Below are positions 60,240-64,000 of a stretch of 64,000 nucleotides of DNA, in pieces. The DNA comes from Darksidea phi. Lineage: Eukaryota > Ascomycota > Dothideomycetes > Pleosporales > Lentitheciaceae. A model generated the notes under the pieces. The model was not told the DNA's origin. It made no database searches and was given only the letters and a program-made list of their open reading frames with translations. Numbering within the stretch: position 1 is the first letter of the stretch; each line of letters starts with the position of its first letter. Both the position numbers and the translations under genes were made by a program. Location: positions 520,744 to 584,743 of the forward strand of contig JASJFT010000002.1 in assembly GCA_030770425.1 (NCBI GenBank). Reading direction: 5' to 3'.

Positions 60240-61904
60240 GGCTGCGGTGGCTCGCTCTCGCGGCTGGGACTGAGGATGAAGGAGAGACGGCGACAACGGA
60301 GCTGCCGGACAAAGAGGGGCACAGGGGTGCGGTGCGGTTTAAATGGAGGTGCAGGCTGATGCAGGAGAAGACCGCAGCATGGGGCCATTGCAGTGTTTAT
60401 ACTCGAAGGACGAAGTCGCAGCGTCTCCCGCCGCACGGCATGGCCGAGGCGCGGGCCAATGAAGAACCCGGTAGGCAACATGTGCAGACGGGCAGAGGCA
60501 GCATGTCACCACGGTACGGGGAGTGGGCCTCTGCTCGCTCGAGGCATTTCCAGCGCAGCCCACTTGCAGCCGTAACTCGAGTGAAGTCCAACACCCCAGC
60601 CCTCGCCGGCCTGGGCAGAAGGCTGGGCGCAGGCTGGGCGGAAATCTTGGCCGCTGGGCACGTCGAAGCGAGACGCCAATCATAATGCTCCCTGCGCGCA
60701 CGTTGTCTGCCCCAGGACGTTCGGTGTGATGCGCTCCGGGGGCGGCGCCCAGGGCAGAGCTTCGAGAACAGCGTGCCAGCATACGGGGTACGCGAGACGG
60801 CGCTCCACCATGGCAGAGTTTGCAGGAGGCGCTGCTGACTGGGGACTGCTGGGCACTGCTGACACTGCTGGGGACGCTGGACACTGCTGGGGACGCTGGA
60901 CACTGCTGGGGACGCTGGACGCTGCTGGAGACGCTGGACGCTGCTGGAGAAGGCCTAGCGGACGGGCGTGGCCTGGTAATCGGATCGACTCCCCTTGCGT
61001 GCCTGCTCCTCTCCTAGAATGCTATCCTGGCCCACCGACGCCATCGTGCGACTATGCCTAGACTGCTCATTTCCTGCCCTTTGCAATGCGGATCGCAGCC
61101 GCTGGTGCCGTCACTGTCTTCTTGGACTTGCCCAAAAGCGACACACACGAACACGCTCAATATCCCGCTACTGCAGCCGTCCTGTGCACAGCCTGCAGGC
61201 GCCAGACGCCATACGCAGGGAGCCATTCTTCCTTGGTGACCGGTGACCGCGATGTCGTGAGACATGTACCCCACGTGTACGTGGCCTAGACCGTGCTCTC
61301 AGTGCCGGAGGGGGAAGTTGGAAGCGCCTGTGCCGATTCGATATTGTTCCGAATGCGAGCCTGTTGGGGGCAGGTGTACAGAGCCTGAAGCGGCGACGTC
61401 GAGATATGCTTCATATACTCCTGTGACCCAAATCCCCCAGATGGAGGCCTGGCCATGCTCTGGGCGATCGGAGCTTGACCATCTTGGCCCTGGAGACGTG
61501 AGGTTCAGTTAAGCTCGTGAGATGGGTTTGCAGCCGTTCGGCGTGCATTTGGCCTCAGGGCTGGGTTCAACGCTGAGAAACACGGCAGACCGCCAGGAAG
61601 CTTGTAGGGACTCAGGGTTCGATAGGGCTGAAGTGTTTAAAGTGGTGCATGTCGCCATGTGGCATTTGAACAGCTCTATCTACGAATGGTTGCTGGTGCA
61701 TCAGTACCTGCGCCTGGGGTTGCAGCGCAGTCACGTGCCTATTTGGGGTCAGCCAACAGTCATGCCATGCCGTGTCGGACTGCGACTCATTACGCGCACC
61801 ACCTGGGAGTGGCTCCTTTCCACGTTTACTTGAGGCCATCGCAGGAATTGATCTCGCTCATTGCCATCTGCCGTCTCAGACGTCCGGATTGTTGGTAGTT
61901 TCGT
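60240..61904. other. Gene-poor region with minisatellite
   Basis: 1.7 kb between PHO89 and CWC21. It presumably includes the PHO89 promoter. Besides the minisatellite listed separately, no credible gene was found. Confidence 0.4.
60858..60950 (+). repeat. 19-bp minisatellite
   Basis: Five copies of GCTGGACACTGCTGGGGAC or close variants in tandem. Confidence 0.85.
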
Positions 61905-62498
61905 TCAGTCCGACTCCTCCTCTAGACGCCGCGTCTCTCTGGCACGCTCCGCACGCTCTTCGTCGTCGCGCTCCCTCTGCACCAGCGAGTCCCGCAGCCG
62001 CTCCTCCTGCTTCCGCCAGTGACTACCCTCTTCGTAGTCAGCCGAGATGCCCAGCGCCTTCCGCAGCCGCTCGCTCTCCTCGTTCTTCGCTTTGGCCAGG
62101 TCGTGCACCTGATGCGATTTGAGTTTCCGCGCATCTGGCCCCGTGTCTCTGCCCGCCTTGCGCTCTTCCTGGAGCTTTCTGCGCAGCGCATCGCACCGGT
62201 CGTCAATCTCGTCGTCGTCGACGCTGCTAGCGGTTAGCGCCCGTATCGGCAGAGACGGAAACACGTACCCCTCGCCCTCGAGCTTGTCGCGAAGCTCTAG
62301 GACCTTGACCTCGATCTCGCGCTTGCGCTCGTGCTCGAGGATCTCGGCGTCGGGCTGTCGCGAGCGGTGCTTGGATTGCTGCCAATCGTCGGGGTATGGC
62401 GCCGCCCTGTCGCGCGGCTTGAGGAGGGACTTGTTCTTGGTGACGTAGCCGGAGGTGCCGCTGCCGCGCGGGGTGGAGAGACCGACGTTGGACGACAT
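61905..62498 (-). CDS. cwc21: Spliceosome factor CWC21 (SRm300/cwf21 family)
   Basis: A 197-aa protein. The start MSSNVGLSTPRGSGTSGYV is the near-invariant N-terminus of CWC21/SRRM2 proteins. The cwf21 domain follows (ILEHERKREIEVKVLELRDKLE), then a charged coiled-coil-like tail rich in Arg and Glu. In the family it binds Prp8 and Snu114 near the 5' splice site in activated spliceosomes. It is divergent from CDC123 over 236 bp, a likely shared promoter. Confidence 0.94.
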   Translation of the reverse strand: MSSNVGLSTPRGSGTSGYVTKNKSLLKPRDRAAPYPDDWQQSKHRSRQPDAEILEHERKREIEVKVLELRDKLEGEGYVFPSLPIRALTASSVDDDEIDDRCDALRRKLQEERKAGRDTGPDARKLKSHQVHDLAKAKNEESERLRKALGISADYEEGSHWRKQEERLRDSLVQRERDDEERAERARETRRLEEESD

Positions 62499-62734
62499 GG
62501 TGGGTGGGATGGTGAGTGGCAGAACGGACCGTGGTCATGGTAGCGATGATGCTGCAAATGCGGAGTTGTGTCGGAGGTGGGCGGCCCGAGCTTTTGCCTG
62601 CCCCGCGCTCTCCAACGAAATCTGGATCGCAATGAAGACTCATCCGTCACCACCATGGGCTCATATCCTCGCCACACCGCGCACTCCGCATCTGCCAACC
62701 CTCTGTTCGCATTCCTTCTGCTACCGCACCCACC

Positions 62735-63835
62735 ATGAGCACCCGTCTTCCCTTTCCGCCCGTCACCAGACAGCACATCTTGAACTGCTCCTACCACAGC
62801 TGGCATCCAAGGTATCGCGCAGTCACGCCCAAGGCGCGGCTCATCCCACTTCCCGATGCATTTCTCGCCTATCTGCGTGCCGACGGCATCATACTCCCAC
62901 CCGAAGACGGAGACAACACCACCTGGTCCGATTCGGACAGCGGCATTTTCTCCGGCGCCGACAATGAAGCCGACGAGGATGCTGGCGCCGACTACGACCC
63001 TTCAGCCGAGTGGAGGAGCACGCACGAAACCATCGAGAATGTCATAGAAGAACTGGGTGGGACGGTCGCGCCGAAGCTGAACTGGTCCGCCCCCAAGGAT
63101 GCGACGTGGATTGCTGCGACGAACAGCATGGAGTGCCGGACGCCCAACGACATCTACCTACTTCTCAAATCCAGCGACTTTGTCACGCACGACCTCCAGC
63201 ACGCCTTTGACGACACGGCCGACGACGAGGACGCAGCGAGCGCACATGTCTCCATTCCATACCACCTTGTGCTGCGCAAGTGGATCACGCTCAACCCTTC
63301 GGTCGAGTTCCGCTGCTTTGTGCGCGACCGCAAGCTAATTGCCATCTGTCAACGCGATCTCAACCACTTTAGCTTCCTCTTTGGGATGCAGGACAGGCTC
63401 CGTCAGACGATGCAGGAGTTTTTCGACATCCGACTACGCGACACGTTCCCAGACCCGAACTTCACGTTTGATGTCTACATACCGCCACCACATGACCGCG
63501 TCTGGGTGGTGGACTTTAACCCTTGGGCACAGAGAACCGACCCGCTACTGTTTAGCTGGCTCGAGCTTCTGACACTGCCAGAGCCTGAGATACCTGAACC
63601 AGCGACAGGCGAGGACGACGTCGTTGAGCTGTGGACACCAGAATTTCGTCTTGTGAGGCGAGACGATCCCGAAGCATATGGGTTCACCACTCCGCAGTAT
63701 AGCGCGCACAAGCTGCCGAAGGATGTGGTGGACGCCAGCCGAGGCGGAGAGGGTAACCTGAGGGAATTTGCACTGCAGTGGCAGGAAGCACAGAAGCAGG
63801 CAGAGCAGCAGGGGCAGGACAGTGAGGATGAGTAG
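62735..63835 (+). CDS. cdc123: eIF2 assembly factor CDC123
   Basis: A 366-aa intronless protein of the D123 family, an ATP-grasp-like chaperone that joins eIF2 gamma to alpha in the cytosol. Marks: the N-terminal [18 protein letters not shown]-like [34 protein letters not shown], and [20 protein letters not shown] carrying the metal-binding DFNP. Two acidic stretches lie at residues about 65-95 and at the C-terminus. CACCATGAG is the start context. Confidence 0.96.
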   Translation: MSTRLPFPPVTRQHILNCSYHSWHPRYRAVTPKARLIPLPDAFLAYLRADGIILPPEDGDNTTWSDSDSGIFSGADNEADEDAGADYDPSAEWRSTHETIENVIEELGGTVAPKLNWSAPKDATWIAATNSMECRTPNDIYLLLKSSDFVTHDLQHAFDDTADDEDAASAHVSIPYHLVLRKWITLNPSVEFRCFVRDRKLIAICQRDLNHFSFLFGMQDRLRQTMQEFFDIRLRDTFPDPNFTFDVYIPPPHDRVWVVDFNPWAQRTDPLLFSWLELLTLPEPEIPEPATGEDDVVELWTPEFRLVRRDDPEAYGFTTPQYSAHKLPKDVVDASRGGEGNLREFALQWQEAQKQAEQQGQDSEDE

Positions 63836-64000
63836 CTCTATGTATCATCACCAATAACGTGTTTTATCAGTCCTCGGGTCACCCCACCGAAGAAAAAAAA
63901 AAAAAAAAAAAAGACGCGGATTCCATATTTCTGCAGCGGCACCAGAAAGTGCAAACTTAAGGGCAGCATTAAGGAAGTTTTTTAATTAGACGATGTGTTT
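63836..64000. other. 3' flank of CDC123
   Basis: Contains a long A tract at about 63892-63912. Nothing else was seen. Confidence 0.5.

Noticed and set aside
59205..60359. Plus-strand frames of 150-193 codons over the phosphate permease
   Set aside because: They are antisense shadows in a GC-rich coding sequence.

Overview
The window is nuclear DNA of a filamentous ascomycete, most likely a Dothideomycete of the Pleosporales type. The taxon is inferred from protein flavour and genome style only. Genes carry short introns (mostly 41-60 bp, GT-AG with a few GC-AG), and conserved single-copy fungal genes (HUS1, MSS1, MAK16, PHO89, CWC21, CDC123) alternate with long gene-poor stretches and AT-rich, RIP-like islands. 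Exon structures were built by hand from splice consensus and reading-frame continuity, and every spliced model closes to a whole number of codons.

Left part (0-22.3 kb): the 3' part of a PARP-type ADP-ribosyltransferase gene. Then comes a tyrosine-catabolism microcluster: 4-hydroxyphenylpyruvate dioxygenase, a TTC36-like TPR protein, and an ARO80/HmgR-like Zn(II)2Cys6 regulator. Next are a divergent pair of metal transporters (ZIP and CDF), a divergent pair of distantly related fungal proteins (one with an FG-rich tail), an arrestin-like remnant, and the 9-1-1 clamp subunit HUS1, which has a 13-nt microexon.

Middle (22.3-37 kb): a gene-poor stretch of about 7 kb that holds an odd locus near 28 kb. 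A TATA-driven, G-poor leader has as its first two ATGs two identical heptapeptide ORFs (MGRGGYN-stop) written with different synonymous codons, followed by a 29-codon basic ORF. Then come the divergent pair MSS1 (with a 19-nt last exon encoding FCVGK) and MAK16, and a secreted M14 carboxypeptidase.

Accessory island (37-57 kb): three decayed enzyme genes (O-methyltransferase fragment, aldo-keto reductase, epoxide hydrolase-like) with RIP-compatible stops, then an AT-rich repeat element. Next is the most interesting locus: a fungal gasdermin (RCD-1/HET-Q1 family) gene convergent with an intact subtilisin-like protease fused to a DUF7580-like regulatory region. The protease gene is itself divergent from a C2H2/ankyrin protein whose repeats are nearly identical. 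A relic gene and a second AT-rich island follow. By analogy with het-Q1/het-Q2 of Podospora, this looks like a regulated-cell-death or allorecognition module: the protease would cleave the gasdermin and release its pore-forming part, and the ankyrin protein is a candidate sensor.

Right part (57-64 kb): a PHO89-type phosphate permease and the divergent pair CWC21/CDC123.
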